NCBI GenBank assembly: GCA_015486685.1
Contig: WFRC01000095.1
Span: 1 to 5,030, forward strand
Direction: 5' to 3'
DNA length: 5,030 bases
DNA from: Caldifarciminota bacterium
GTDB lineage: Bacteria > Hydrothermota > UBA3072 > WFRC01
Shown piece by piece: positions 1-4,706 of the stretch. A program made the position numbers and the translations under genes. Below the pieces are notes generated by a model that was not told where the DNA came from, ran no database searches, and saw nothing but the letters and a program-made list of their open reading frames with translations. Within the stretch, counting starts at the first letter, position 1; every line of letters begins with the position of its first letter.

Positions 1-683
1 ATATGAAGTAAACCATCCACTCCACCCAAATCAACAAATGCTCCAAACTCGGTAATATTCTTAACTACACCTTCAATAATGTCATTTTCATTCACTGAAC
101 CAAAGAATTTCTTTTTTATGTTTTCTCTCTCCTCTTCAATCAGTATTCTTCTTGAAACAACAATATTTCTCCTTTTCCAATTAAGTTTTATTACCTTTAC
201 CATAACATTCTGCCCAATAAAATCGTCGAATCTAACAGCAGTTTTAACATCCACCTGAGACCCTGGAAGGAATGCCTCAACTCCAAACATATTAACCATT
301 AAACCACCTTTGACCCTTCTGATAACACGTGCTTCTACAGGTGTTTCATCTTGAAAATATTGCTTAATCTTATCCCACACCATAATGAAATCTGCCTTTT
401 TTTTGGAGACCACAGCAAGGCCGTCCTCATCTTCGAAATCGTCCAAAAACACATCAAGTTCATCCCCTACTTTATAATTATCTATATCATCAAATTCATT
501 TAGAGGGATTACACCTTCAGCCTTTAAGCCTACATTTACAATTACTTCTCTATCCGTAATTTTTACAATCTTACCTTTTACAAGCCCTCCTTTGGGGATA
601 TTTTCCTTAAAACTTTCTTCATAAAGTTTTCTTATTTCGTCATCTTCCATTTCTAAAATACCTTGTTTTTTGTCTTCAGCCAT
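1..683 (-). CDS. rpsA: 30S ribosomal protein S1, N-terminal 227 residues (3' end outside window)
   Basis: S1 is the multi-domain OB-fold protein that binds mRNA on the small ribosomal subunit and helps initiation on structured or weak leaders. The reading frame runs from an ATG at 683-681 to the window edge without a stop. After an acidic N-terminal segment (residues 1-30) come S1 domain 1 (about 31-96, VKGKIVKITDREVIVNVG), S1 domain 2 (about 114-180, with VEAFLPGSQV and ending NIVVSRR) and the start of S1 domain 3 (from about 203), whose ITEFGAFVDLGGVDGLLH at 210-227 is the classic S1 signature. The start is fixed by AAGGAGG 8 nt upstream, which overlaps the ispH stop codon. It is the last visible gene of the cmk-plsC-ispH-rpsA operon. 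The number of S1 domains cannot be known because the C-terminus is cut off. Identification is very secure. Confidence 0.96.
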   Translation of the reverse strand, partial: MAEDKKQGILEMEDDEIRKLYEESFKENIPKGGLVKGKIVKITDREVIVNVGLKAEGVIPLNEFDDIDNYKVGDELDVFLDDFEDEDGLAVVSKKKADFIMVWDKIKQYFQDETPVEARVIRRVKGGLMVNMFGVEAFLPGSQVDVKTAVRFDDFIGQNVMVKVIKLNWKRRNIVVSRRILIEEERENIKKKFFGSVNENDIIEGVVKNITEFGAFVDLGGVDGLLH

Positions 684-691
684 GTTATATT

Positions 692-698
692 CCTCCTT
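692..698 (-). promoter_or_regulatory. Shine-Dalgarno of rpsA overlapping the ispH stop codon
   Basis: AAGGAGG on the minus strand lies 8 nt before the rpsA ATG, and its first two bases are the last two of the ispH TAA (699-697). Ribosomes finishing ispH therefore sit on the rpsA initiation site, which favours translational coupling. Seen directly; the coupling is inferred. Confidence 0.85.
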
Positions 699-1533
699 AA
701 ATGATTTTTTTTATACTTTTAATTACATCTTCAATGATCCATGTAGGCGTTGACGCCCCTGCTGTAACACCCACATTTTCCTTGCCAATAAACCACTCTC
801 TTTTCAATTCTCCACTTACCTCAATATGGTGCGTCTCGCAACCTTGAGACCTGGATATTTCCGCAAGTCTTCCTGTATTAGCACTCATCTTTCCGCCGAC
901 AACAATCATTATTTCTACCTGCTTTCCTAAATCCTCAGTGGATTTTTGCCTCAGGTATGTAGCGCTGCAAATCGTGTTATAAATCTTTGCTTCCTGAACT
1001 CTTTCCACAACATATCCTACTGCTTTTATAAATCCCTTGACAGATTGCGTAGTTTGAGAAACAAGCCCAATCTTTTCATTTGCATTGAATATAGGTGTAT
1101 GTTTTAAGTTCATCGTTTCTGCTTTTCCATCTGCATAACCAATAATGCCTTTTACTTCGGGATGCTCATCGTCGCCAAATACAATAACCCTGTATCCTTC
1201 ATTTTTGAGTTCCATAGCAAATTTTTGCACCCTCCTTACAAACGGGCAGGTTGCATCAATTACATCAAATCCCCTCTTCTCCGCTTCCTCAACAGTCTGA
1301 GGGGGCACACCATGAGAGCGTATAATAATTTTAGCGGGTGGATTAATATCCGAAAAATTATATATAGGATGAATTCCTTCTTCTTCCATTTTTTTGACGG
1401 CTTGCATATTATGGATTAAAGGACCAAATGTATATACATCGTCATCAGATTCATTCCTTACCTTCTTTGCTATATTCAACGCCCTCATTACTCCAAAACA
1501 GAAACCTGCATTCTCGGCAATCTTTATTTCCAT
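697..1533 (-). CDS. ispH: 4-hydroxy-3-methylbut-2-enyl diphosphate reductase (IspH/LytB)
   Basis: IspH carries out the last step of the methylerythritol-phosphate pathway in the cytoplasm: reductive dehydroxylation of HMBPP to IPP and DMAPP, using a [4Fe-4S] cluster. The 278-residue protein is a normal single-domain length. All three cluster cysteines are present: C12 in GFCFGV, C96 in DATCPFV and C189 in NTICSATYLRQ. The substrate-pocket residues are also there: H41 (GPLIHN), H74 (RSHGVPP), H124 and E126 (DDEHPEVKG), T162 (QTTQ), S217 and N219 (VVGGKMSANT) and S261 (TAGASTPTW). The enzyme should be active. Its ATG overlaps the end of plsC by 10 nt (ATGGAAATAA), and no convincing Shine-Dalgarno precedes it, so initiation probably depends on ribosomes terminating plsC. 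It is separate from rpsA here, unlike the IspH-S1 fusions known in some Clostridia. Confidence 0.97.
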   Translation of the reverse strand: MEIKIAENAGFCFGVMRALNIAKKVRNESDDDVYTFGPLIHNMQAVKKMEEEGIHPIYNFSDINPPAKIIIRSHGVPPQTVEEAEKRGFDVIDATCPFVRRVQKFAMELKNEGYRVIVFGDDEHPEVKGIIGYADGKAETMNLKHTPIFNANEKIGLVSQTTQSVKGFIKAVGYVVERVQEAKIYNTICSATYLRQKSTEDLGKQVEIMIVVGGKMSANTGRLAEISRSQGCETHHIEVSGELKREWFIGKENVGVTAGASTPTWIIEDVIKSIKKII

Positions 1534-2132
1534 CTTAGTGCCATTTTTTTTACAGTGTCCAGAATATAATCACTAAATTTCTGCGCAGATTCAGTGTTTA
1601 TTTTATCTTTTTTTTCAGGATAAATGGGTCTTCCAAACTCAACAATAAGCGGAGATTGCCGTAAGAAATGGTTTAACATACTCTCCTCTGTCCCCTTTAC
1701 AAATACAGGCACTACGGGCGACTGTGTCTTGTAAGAAAAATATCCTATCCCTGGTTGGGCAGGTAAGAATTTACCTGTTTTAGACCTTGTGCCTTCTGGA
1801 AATATTACGACAGGAAATCCTTTCCTCAGTAAGTTTAAGACAGTCCTTACAGTTCCTGTATCTGAGGCATCCGTTTTTATAGGAATCGCATTGTATTTTC
1901 TCAGAAACCAGGAAAATACCTTATTTACGAATAATCCTATTTTTGCAAGATAAATCAGGTCTCTATGCGGAACACAGCTTCCAACGAGGGGTGGATCATA
2001 GTTTGACCTATGGTTTGGTGCAATAATCACTTTGCCTTTAGCAGGAATGTTATCCCAACCACTGGCTCTAAGATTGAAAAAAATCTTAAATGTCCAGTAA
2101 AGGATAAATCTACTTATTCTGTAATGAAACAA
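1524..2132 (-). CDS. plsC: 1-acyl-sn-glycerol-3-phosphate acyltransferase (PlsC family)
   Basis: This enzyme family acylates lysophosphatidic acid to phosphatidic acid at the inner membrane, the second acylation step of phospholipid synthesis. Acyltransferase motifs appear in order: block I NHRSNYD (N40, catalytic H41, D46, the NHx4D motif), block II around KYNAIPIKTD (79-88), block III FPEGTRS (111-117) that binds the glycerol phosphate, and block IV VVPVFVKGTE (140-149). The N-terminal 20 residues are hydrophobic and aromatic, fitting a membrane-associated helix. At 202 residues it is a compact family member. The frame opens with TTG at 2132, and no in-frame ATG or GTG lies between this codon and the previous stop. 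No clear Shine-Dalgarno is seen, so the exact start is uncertain. It overlaps cmk by 23 nt and ispH by 10 nt. The acyl donor (acyl-ACP or acyl-CoA) and strict substrate cannot be read from sequence. Confidence 0.93.
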   Translation of the reverse strand: MFHYRISRFILYWTFKIFFNLRASGWDNIPAKGKVIIAPNHRSNYDPPLVGSCVPHRDLIYLAKIGLFVNKVFSWFLRKYNAIPIKTDASDTGTVRTVLNLLRKGFPVVIFPEGTRSKTGKFLPAQPGIGYFSYKTQSPVVPVFVKGTEESMLNHFLRQSPLIVEFGRPIYPEKKDKINTESAQKFSDYILDTVKKMALRWK

Positions 2133-2796
2133 GGGTTTCTTGAATTTTTTTAACCACCCAATTTACCTCATCTTCAATGCTCATATTTGTTGTGTTTAGC
2201 AATATTGCATCCTTTGCCTTTTTTAAGGGGCTATTTTTTCTTGTGCTGTCATACGCATCCCTCTTTAGCAATGCATCTCTTATCTTATCAATCTCAGCTG
2301 GTATACCAAAGGCTTTTAGCTCTTTATATCTTCTTTCAGAGCGCACATCAACATCAGCATCCATAAAGATTTTTAATTGGGCATCAGGGAAAACCACTGT
2401 CCCCATATCCCTCCCTTCACATATACATTCCTGATTATTTGCTATTTTTCTCTGTTTTTCCACAAGTATTTTTCTCACCTCTTTAATATTCGCAATAGGT
2501 GATACCATCTTTGTAACCTCTGGTGTTTTTATCTCTACGCTCACATCTTCATTATCAATAAGCACATGATGGGTGTCTTTAACATTCTGGAAAGATATAT
2601 TTATTTTTCTTGCAATTTTCTCCACCATTTGATGGTCTTCTGGCAGGATACCCTTTCTTAAGCACATAAGGGCAACTGCTCTATACATAGCACCTGTATT
2701 TAGATAAAACCACCCCAATCTATCAGCAGATTTTTTTGCCGTTGTGCTTTTCCCGGAACCAGATGTTCCATCAATGGTTACTATAAATCTTTCCAT
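2110..2796 (-). CDS. cmk: (d)CMP kinase, cytidylate kinase
   Basis: Cmk phosphorylates CMP and dCMP to the diphosphates with ATP, recycling the CMP released by phospholipid and RNA turnover. The chosen start (ATG at 2796) gives 228 residues, usual for the bacterial enzyme, and places the P-loop GTSGSGKST at residues 10-18. Other family signatures are NTGAMYRA (33-40, NMP-binding), EGRDMGTVVFPDA (127-139) and the lid and catalytic region RDAYDSTR (169-176) with D186. A TTG five codons upstream (2811) would extend the frame, but it would overlap the -10 box and lies outside the family's normal N-terminus, so I prefer the ATG. There is no Shine-Dalgarno. The promoter lies so close that the mRNA probably starts at or within a base or two of the ATG. 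It is the first gene of the operon; cmk next to rpsA is also found in E. coli. Confidence 0.96.
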   Translation of the reverse strand: MERFIVTIDGTSGSGKSTTAKKSADRLGWFYLNTGAMYRAVALMCLRKGILPEDHQMVEKIARKINISFQNVKDTHHVLIDNEDVSVEIKTPEVTKMVSPIANIKEVRKILVEKQRKIANNQECICEGRDMGTVVFPDAQLKIFMDADVDVRSERRYKELKAFGIPAEIDKIRDALLKRDAYDSTRKNSPLKKAKDAILLNTTNMSIEDEVNWVVKKIQETLVSLQNK

Positions 2797-2802
2797 TTCA
2801 AT

Positions 2803-2830
2803 AGTATACAAACAAGAAAAAAAAATTCAA
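2803..2830 (-). promoter_or_regulatory. sigma70-type promoter of the cmk-plsC-ispH-rpsA operon
   Basis: On the minus strand TTGAAT (2830-2825) is followed after 16 nt by TATACT (2808-2803), matching 4/6 and 5/6 of the -35 and -10 consensus. The spacer is T-rich. Only 6 nt separate the -10 box from the cmk ATG, so transcription should begin at about the A of the start codon. The promoter is predicted from sequence only. Confidence 0.7.
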
Positions 2831-2862
2831 GTGTTTTTTAACGAACTTTGAAAAAATATTAA

Positions 2863-2893
2863 GGTGCTTGGGGTGCTTGGGGACGATGCTTGA
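2863..2893 (+). repeat. 9-mer tandem repeat GGTGCTTGG
   Basis: GGTGCTTGG occurs twice in perfect tandem (2863-2871, 2872-2880), and a related GATGCTTGA follows after four bases (2885-2893). It is much more GC-rich than its surroundings and sits at the left edge of the repeat-filled spacer, 32 nt beyond the cmk promoter's -35 box. Its role is unknown. Confidence 0.8.
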
Positions 2894-2914
2894 CTCTGTG
2901 ACAATAGAAATTGG

Positions 2915-2958
2915 GAAGTAAGAACTGAGAAGTAGGAAGTAAATGAGTAGATGAGTTT
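2915..2958 (+). repeat. GAAGTAA heptamer array passing into AGTRRATG octamers
   Basis: Four consecutive 7-mers start at 2915, 2922, 2929 and 2936: GAAGTAA, then GAACTGA, GAAGTAG and GAAGTAA again. The last unit merges into two octamers, AGTAAATG (2938-2945) and AGTAGATG (2946-2953). The block is almost pure purine plus T on this strand. The octamer type recurs at 3247 and 4707. Confidence 0.75.
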
Positions 2959-2979
2959 CTTGAGTTAATAGGGTATAAT

Positions 2980-3000
2980 AAGTAAGAAGTGGGAACTAAG
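2980..3000 (+). repeat. AAGTNNG heptamer array, three units
   Basis: Three adjacent 7-mers, AAGTAAG (2980), AAGTGGG (2987) and AACTAAG (2994), share the frame A-A-S-T-N-N-G. They resemble the GAAGTAA array 40 nt upstream read in another phase, so the two blocks may be one degenerate family. Confidence 0.65.
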
Positions 3001-3005
3001 AAGGC

Positions 3006-3054
3006 CGTGAAGCGTAAGGCGTAAATCGTGAAATGTAAAAGGAAAAAGGTGAAA
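3006..3054 (+). repeat. CGTRAAN heptamer array, about seven units
   Basis: Units in perfect 7-nt register begin at 3006, 3013, 3020, 3027, 3034, 3041 and 3048. The first four start with CGT (CGTGAAG, CGTAAGG at the left end). The last three drift (TGTAAAA, GGAAAAA, GGTGAAA) while keeping the purine-rich tail. No indel breaks the register over 49 nt. Since 7 is not a multiple of 3, this is not a protein-coding repeat. Confidence 0.75.
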
Positions 3055-3111
3055 GGAACAATTGAATGTTAAAAAAATATGGATGGGAATAAAGAACACT
3101 TTCTTTTTAAT

Positions 3112-3146
3112 CTTTTACCTTTAACATTTAACCTTTTACCTTTAAC
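3112..3146 (+). repeat. CTTTWAC heptamer array, five units
   Basis: Five 7-mers begin at 3112, 3119, 3126, 3133 and 3140. They are CTTTTAC and CTTTAAC alternately, with one ATTTAAC in the middle. Units 1-2 and 4-5 form a perfect 14-nt direct repeat with a 21-nt period. The array contains no G on this strand. Parts of it are complementary to the purine-rich DNA upstream (3035-3042 and 3066-3073). Confidence 0.85.
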
Positions 3147-3244
3147 CATATTTATAGTATATTTGTCTGCGGTGTTATTTAAGGAGAAAGGGGGGAAATG
3201 AGGAAAAATATATTAGTTAAAAAGTTAAAATATTCAAAGGTAAG

Positions 3245-3291
3245 TGAGTAAATGGGTGAATGAGATAATAAGTTGAATGTTGAAAGTTATA
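3245..3291 (+). repeat. AGTRRATG octamers followed by AGTTGAA heptamers
   Basis: AGTAAATG (3247-3254) and GGTGAATG (3255-3262) are adjacent octamers of the family also seen at 2938 and 4707. Eight bases later three 7-mers follow: AGTTGAA (3271), TGTTGAA (3278) and AGTTATA (3285). Confidence 0.65.
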
Positions 3292-3344
3292 AGAAAAAAA
3301 TATGGGTATTGAATACTAGCAAAAAACCTTTGTCCAAAATTAAA

Positions 3345-3395
3345 AGTTGAAGGTTCAAAAGTTGGAAGAAACGGAATTTATCCGCATTCCACATT
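3345..3395 (+). repeat. AGTTGAA-type and TCCGCAT-type heptamer pairs
   Basis: AGTTGAA (3345-3351) and GGTTCAA (3352-3358) are followed by a looser AAGTTGGAA. Further on, TCCGCAT (3381-3387) is followed directly by TCCACAT (3388-3394). The first type recurs at 3271 and, as GGTTCAA, at 3892. The second recurs as a four-unit array at 4865. These are short matches, so each one alone is weak evidence. Confidence 0.5.
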
Positions 3396-3410
3396 AGATA
3401 TAACTTACTA

Positions 3411-3752
3411 CTATTTCTCCCATTCTGTTAGTTTTTCTGCTACTGCTGAGATAAATCGAAGTTCTTTCTTATTTATTTTGCCCAGGTGTCCCAGAATTTC
3501 ATTCACAATATCTTCATCCTTTTTTTCCTCAACTTTTATAACTTCGCAGATTGGAACATTCAGGGCATTCGCTATCTTCACAACAGATAATACAGAAGGA
3601 TTTACCGTAGCCCTTTCTATTTCTCCAACATATGTCGGATGAATCCCACATTTATATGCAAGAGTTTCCATAGACAATCTGCTCGCCTTCCTTATTTTTC
3701 TTATTCTTCTACCTAACTTTTTCAGAAATTCTTTATCACTTTGCGTTTTCAT
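3411..3752 (-). CDS. XRE-family helix-turn-helix transcriptional regulator, small
   Basis: A 113-residue cytoplasmic DNA-binding protein. Residues 13-69 form a typical Cro/CI (HTH_3) domain: LGRRIRKIRKASRLS, the first HTH helix ETLAYKCG (29-36), the recognition helix around PTYVGEIER (39-47) and the closing VVKIANALNVPICEVI (57-72). The C-terminal 40 residues are charged and helical, perhaps for dimerisation; no sensor or peptidase domain is visible. The start is well supported: AAAGGAGG lies 4 nt before the ATG, and an extended -10 promoter lies about 50 nt upstream. The gene stands alone, flanked on both sides by about 600 nt of repeat-rich DNA, with no toxin or phage gene beside it. It could be a housekeeping-type regulator or a remnant of a mobile element. 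The target genes and ligand cannot be inferred. Confidence 0.9.
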   Translation of the reverse strand: MKTQSDKEFLKKLGRRIRKIRKASRLSMETLAYKCGIHPTYVGEIERATVNPSVLSVVKIANALNVPICEVIKVEEKKDEDIVNEILGHLGKINKKELRFISAVAEKLTEWEK

Positions 3753-3756
3753 TACT

Positions 3757-3764
3757 CCTCCTTT
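3757..3764 (-). promoter_or_regulatory. Shine-Dalgarno of the XRE regulator
   Basis: AAAGGAGG on the minus strand, 4 nt before the ATG at 3752, is a near-perfect anti-16S match and fixes the start codon. The NifX-like gene at 4960 has the same arrangement. Confidence 0.85.
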
Positions 3765-3799
3765 TTTGTTTGTTTAAAAAATAGCCATTAGCAAAAGAC

Positions 3800-3828
3800 A
3801 TAATAACATCGTTGTTGCAATTTGTAAA
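3800..3828 (-). promoter_or_regulatory. Extended -10 promoter of the XRE regulator
   Basis: On the minus strand TTTACA (3828-3823, 5/6 of the -35 consensus) is separated by exactly 17 nt from TATTAT (3805-3800, 5/6 of the -10). TG one base upstream of the -10 makes it an extended -10. Transcription should start near 3793, giving a leader of about 40 nt that carries the Shine-Dalgarno. No clear operator dyad is seen over it. Confidence 0.7.
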
Positions 3829-3920
3829 ATAGTTTCGAGTTAAAAACCATTTGTTAAAAGGTTTAACCCTTTCCGTTTTTCTACCTTTCCCGGTTCAAAA
3901 GTTCAAAAAAAATTTTACTA

Positions 3921-3941
3921 ACCGTTTACCGCTATCCGCTT
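3921..3941 (+). repeat. ACCGNTN heptamer array, three units
   Basis: ACCGTTT (3921), ACCGCTA (3928) and TCCGCTT (3935) are adjacent 7-mers sharing CCG at positions 2-4. Degenerate, but in perfect register. Confidence 0.55.
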
Positions 3942-3972
3942 AATAGAAATATACCTATTTTTCACCCTCTTC

Positions 3973-4137
3973 TTATTCCGTTAGATATGAAATTATCTCA
4001 CGGAGCGAATTTTTCCCCCATTTGCATGCCACGCACAGGCAGACTTCAAGGGAGAAAAAATAGTAGGCATATCCTTTTGCGGTTGGCTGTAAGTGGACAT
4101 TGGTAGCCATTTTTATCCAATACCTAACATCCAGCAT
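3973..4137 (-). CDS. Questionable small ORF, 54 residues, unknown
   Basis: The minus strand has an open frame from ATG 4137 (or an inner ATG at 4110, 45 residues) to TAA at 3975-3973. The product begins MLDVRYWIKMATNVHLQPTA, continues AKGYAYYFFS and carries a short cysteine cluster, CLCVAC, near residues 34-39. I do not recognise it. There is no Shine-Dalgarno and no promoter beside it. The first nine codons come from a 7-mer repeat array, so the upstream ATG is doubtful. A shifted frame in the 3' half also reads as plausible protein (KSACAWHANGGKIRS, ending at a TAA). This would fit a decayed, frameshifted fragment of a dispersed repeat better than a working gene. Low confidence. Confidence 0.2.
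   Translation of the reverse strand: MLDVRYWIKMATNVHLQPTAKGYAYYFFSLEVCLCVACKWGKNSLREIISYLTE
4010..4059 (+). repeat. Imperfect stem-loop with inner TGCC/GGCA hairpin
   Basis: TTTTTCCCCC (4010-4019) pairs with GGGAGAAAAA (4050-4059) over nine of ten positions. Inside, TGCC (4027-4030) and GGCA (4038-4041) close a 7-nt loop. There is no U-tract after the right arm, so it is not a standard terminator. It lies within the doubtful ORF at 3973-4137. Confidence 0.45.
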
Positions 4138-4147
4138 CCTTCATCTT
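4113..4147 (+). repeat. NYATCCA heptamer array, five units
   Basis: Units TTATCCA, ATACCTA, ACATCCA, GCATCCT and TCATCTT begin at 4113, 4120, 4127, 4134 and 4141 without any break in register. Read on the minus strand this is a TGGATGN-type repeat, and it provides the start of the doubtful ORF at 3973-4137. Confidence 0.7.
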
Positions 4148-4279
4148 TTTGTTGGTGGCAGTCTTCATTCAACATCATCTTTTCAAGAATTGCTATCAGA
4201 ATAACACATAAAAGACAATGATAAAGAGACTAAATAGGTTGCAAACAATAAAAATAGTATTACATTGGATAGAAAAATA

Positions 4280-4320
4280 AGTTTTTTATCTTATGGGGAA
4301 AATTTCTAAGTAAAAAAACT
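4280..4320 (+). repeat. Imperfect inverted repeat abutting the ArsR-gene promoter
   Basis: The arms 4280-4293 (AGTTTTTTATCTTA) and 4307-4320 (TAAGTAAAAAAACT) are complementary at 12 of 14 positions around a 13-nt loop. The right arm ends one base before the -35 box at 4322. It may be a cruciform or regulator-binding site, or simply AT-rich DNA. It is not a convincing terminator because the stem is nearly all A-T. Confidence 0.5.
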
Positions 4321-4321
4321 C

Positions 4322-4351
4322 TTGACAAAATAAAAATTGATTGTATATATT
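4322..4351 (+). promoter_or_regulatory. sigma70-type promoter of the ArsR-family gene
   Basis: A perfect TTGACA (4322-4327) is followed after 18 nt by TATATT (4346-4351, 5/6 of consensus). An alternative -10, TATATA at 4344-4349, would give a 16-nt spacer. With TATATT only 6 nt separate the -10 from the ATG, so transcription should start at or next to the A of the start codon. Confidence 0.72.
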
Positions 4352-4352
4352 G

Positions 4353-4372
4353 CACATATGCACAGATATGCA
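4353..4372 (+). promoter_or_regulatory. Possible operator: 10-bp direct repeat CANATATGCA
   Basis: CACATATGCA (4353-4362) is followed directly by CAGATATGCA (4363-4372), one helical turn apart, covering the predicted transcription start and first codons of the ArsR-family gene. A dimeric repressor acting on its own promoter would fit this position. ArsR-family sites are usually inverted repeats, so this is tentative. Confidence 0.3.
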
Positions 4373-4678
4373 GATATAAAACATTGGAAATATGGGGCTG
4401 ACAATTCAAGGGCGGCGATTTTTAAGGCGCTTGCCTGTGAGCATAGGATACATATCCTTGAGGCATTAAAGTATGGAGAACAGAGTGTCTCTGAGATTGC
4501 ATCCTTGTTCTGTATCCATCCATCTGTTATCTCTCGCCACCTTGCAATTCTTCAAATGGCGGGATTGGTAATAAGTGAGAAAAAGGGTGTAGAAGTGTAT
4601 TACAGGCTGAGTTCTGATAATGTGCTGAACCTGATTAAGGATGCCGAAAAAATTGCCGAAGAAAAAAATAAATATTGA
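4358..4678 (+). CDS. ArsR/SmtB-family winged-helix transcriptional regulator
   Basis: A 106-residue cytoplasmic repressor-type protein. The winged-helix domain spans about residues 19-84: AIFKALACEHRIHILEAL (21-38) is the family's first helices, SVSEIASLFCIHPSVISRHLAIL (43-65) is the HTH with recognition helix 55-65, and AGLVISEKKGVEVYYRLS (68-85) is the beta wing. A short charged C-terminal helix follows. Two cysteines (C27 in ALACEHR and C52 in LFCIHPS) are present, but the classic ELCVCDL arsenic/metal motif is absent. The ligand may be a metal, redox state or something else. I chose ATG 4358 over TTG 4337, because the latter lies upstream of the predicted transcription start. No Shine-Dalgarno precedes it, and the mRNA is probably leaderless. 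It lies 281 nt upstream of a NifX-like gene on the same strand, a plausible target, probably together with its own gene. Confidence 0.9.
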   Translation: MHRYADIKHWKYGADNSRAAIFKALACEHRIHILEALKYGEQSVSEIASLFCIHPSVISRHLAILQMAGLVISEKKGVEVYYRLSSDNVLNLIKDAEKIAEEKNKY

Positions 4679-4706
4679 GGAAAAAACAGCCGAAAGCAAA
4701 AAGATT

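Larger units (their letters stand above)
2831..3410. other. Gene-poor spacer filled with short degenerate tandem repeats
   Basis: No credible coding region was found on either strand of this 580-nt stretch. It begins with a 9-mer repeat. Purine-rich 7-mer and 8-mer arrays follow (2915-3054), then a pyrimidine-rich 7-mer array (3112-3146), another octamer block (3245-3262) and AGTTGAA-type 7-mers (3271-3291, 3345-3358). It ends with a TCCGCAT pair just past the stop of the regulator at 3411. No clear rho-independent terminator (strong GC stem plus U-tract) is seen for the regulator gene that ends here. The strand bias changes abruptly, almost C-free in 2914-3000 and G-free in 3112-3146. Individual arrays are listed separately. 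Confidence 0.7.
3829..4321. other. Intergenic stretch with hairpins and heptamer repeats, no firm gene
   Basis: Between the XRE promoter and the ArsR-family promoter there is no well-supported gene. The stretch contains a GTTAAA/TTTAAC hairpin (3853-3867), a GGTTCAA/AAGTTCAA pair (3892-3906), ACCGNTN heptamers (3921-3941), an imperfect stem-loop (4010-4059), a questionable 54-codon minus-strand ORF (3973-4137), a NYATCCA heptamer array (4113-4147) and an imperfect inverted repeat abutting the next promoter (4280-4320). The DNA at about 4150-4279 shows nothing I recognise. Confidence 0.6.

Noticed and set aside
1162..1419. Plus-strand open frame of 85 codons
   Set aside because: It lies wholly inside ispH on the opposite strand, has no ribosome-binding site and resembles no family.
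2177..2434. Plus-strand open frame of 85 codons
   Set aside because: It is antisense to the conserved cmk frame, with no start signals; a hydrophobic-looking shadow ORF.
3091..3108. Rho-independent terminator (AAAGAA/TTCTTT stem, then T residues)
   Set aside because: The stem is only six pairs, nearly all A-T, and no plus-strand gene ends upstream of it.
3198..3251. 17-codon ORF (MRKNILVKKLKYSKVSE) after a purine-rich stretch resembling a Shine-Dalgarno
   Set aside because: The AAGGAGAAAGGGGGG region is generic purine-rich repeat DNA. The peptide is only low-complexity lysine-rich text ending in an octamer repeat, and no clear promoter precedes it.
4219..4281. 20-codon ORF starting MIKRLNRLQ
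   Set aside because: No Shine-Dalgarno, no clear promoter and no conservation evidence; expected by chance in AT-rich DNA.
4466..4699. Minus-strand open frame of 77 codons
   Set aside because: It overlaps the ArsR-family gene, whose domain is clear, and the antisense frame has no ribosome-binding site or recognisable motif.
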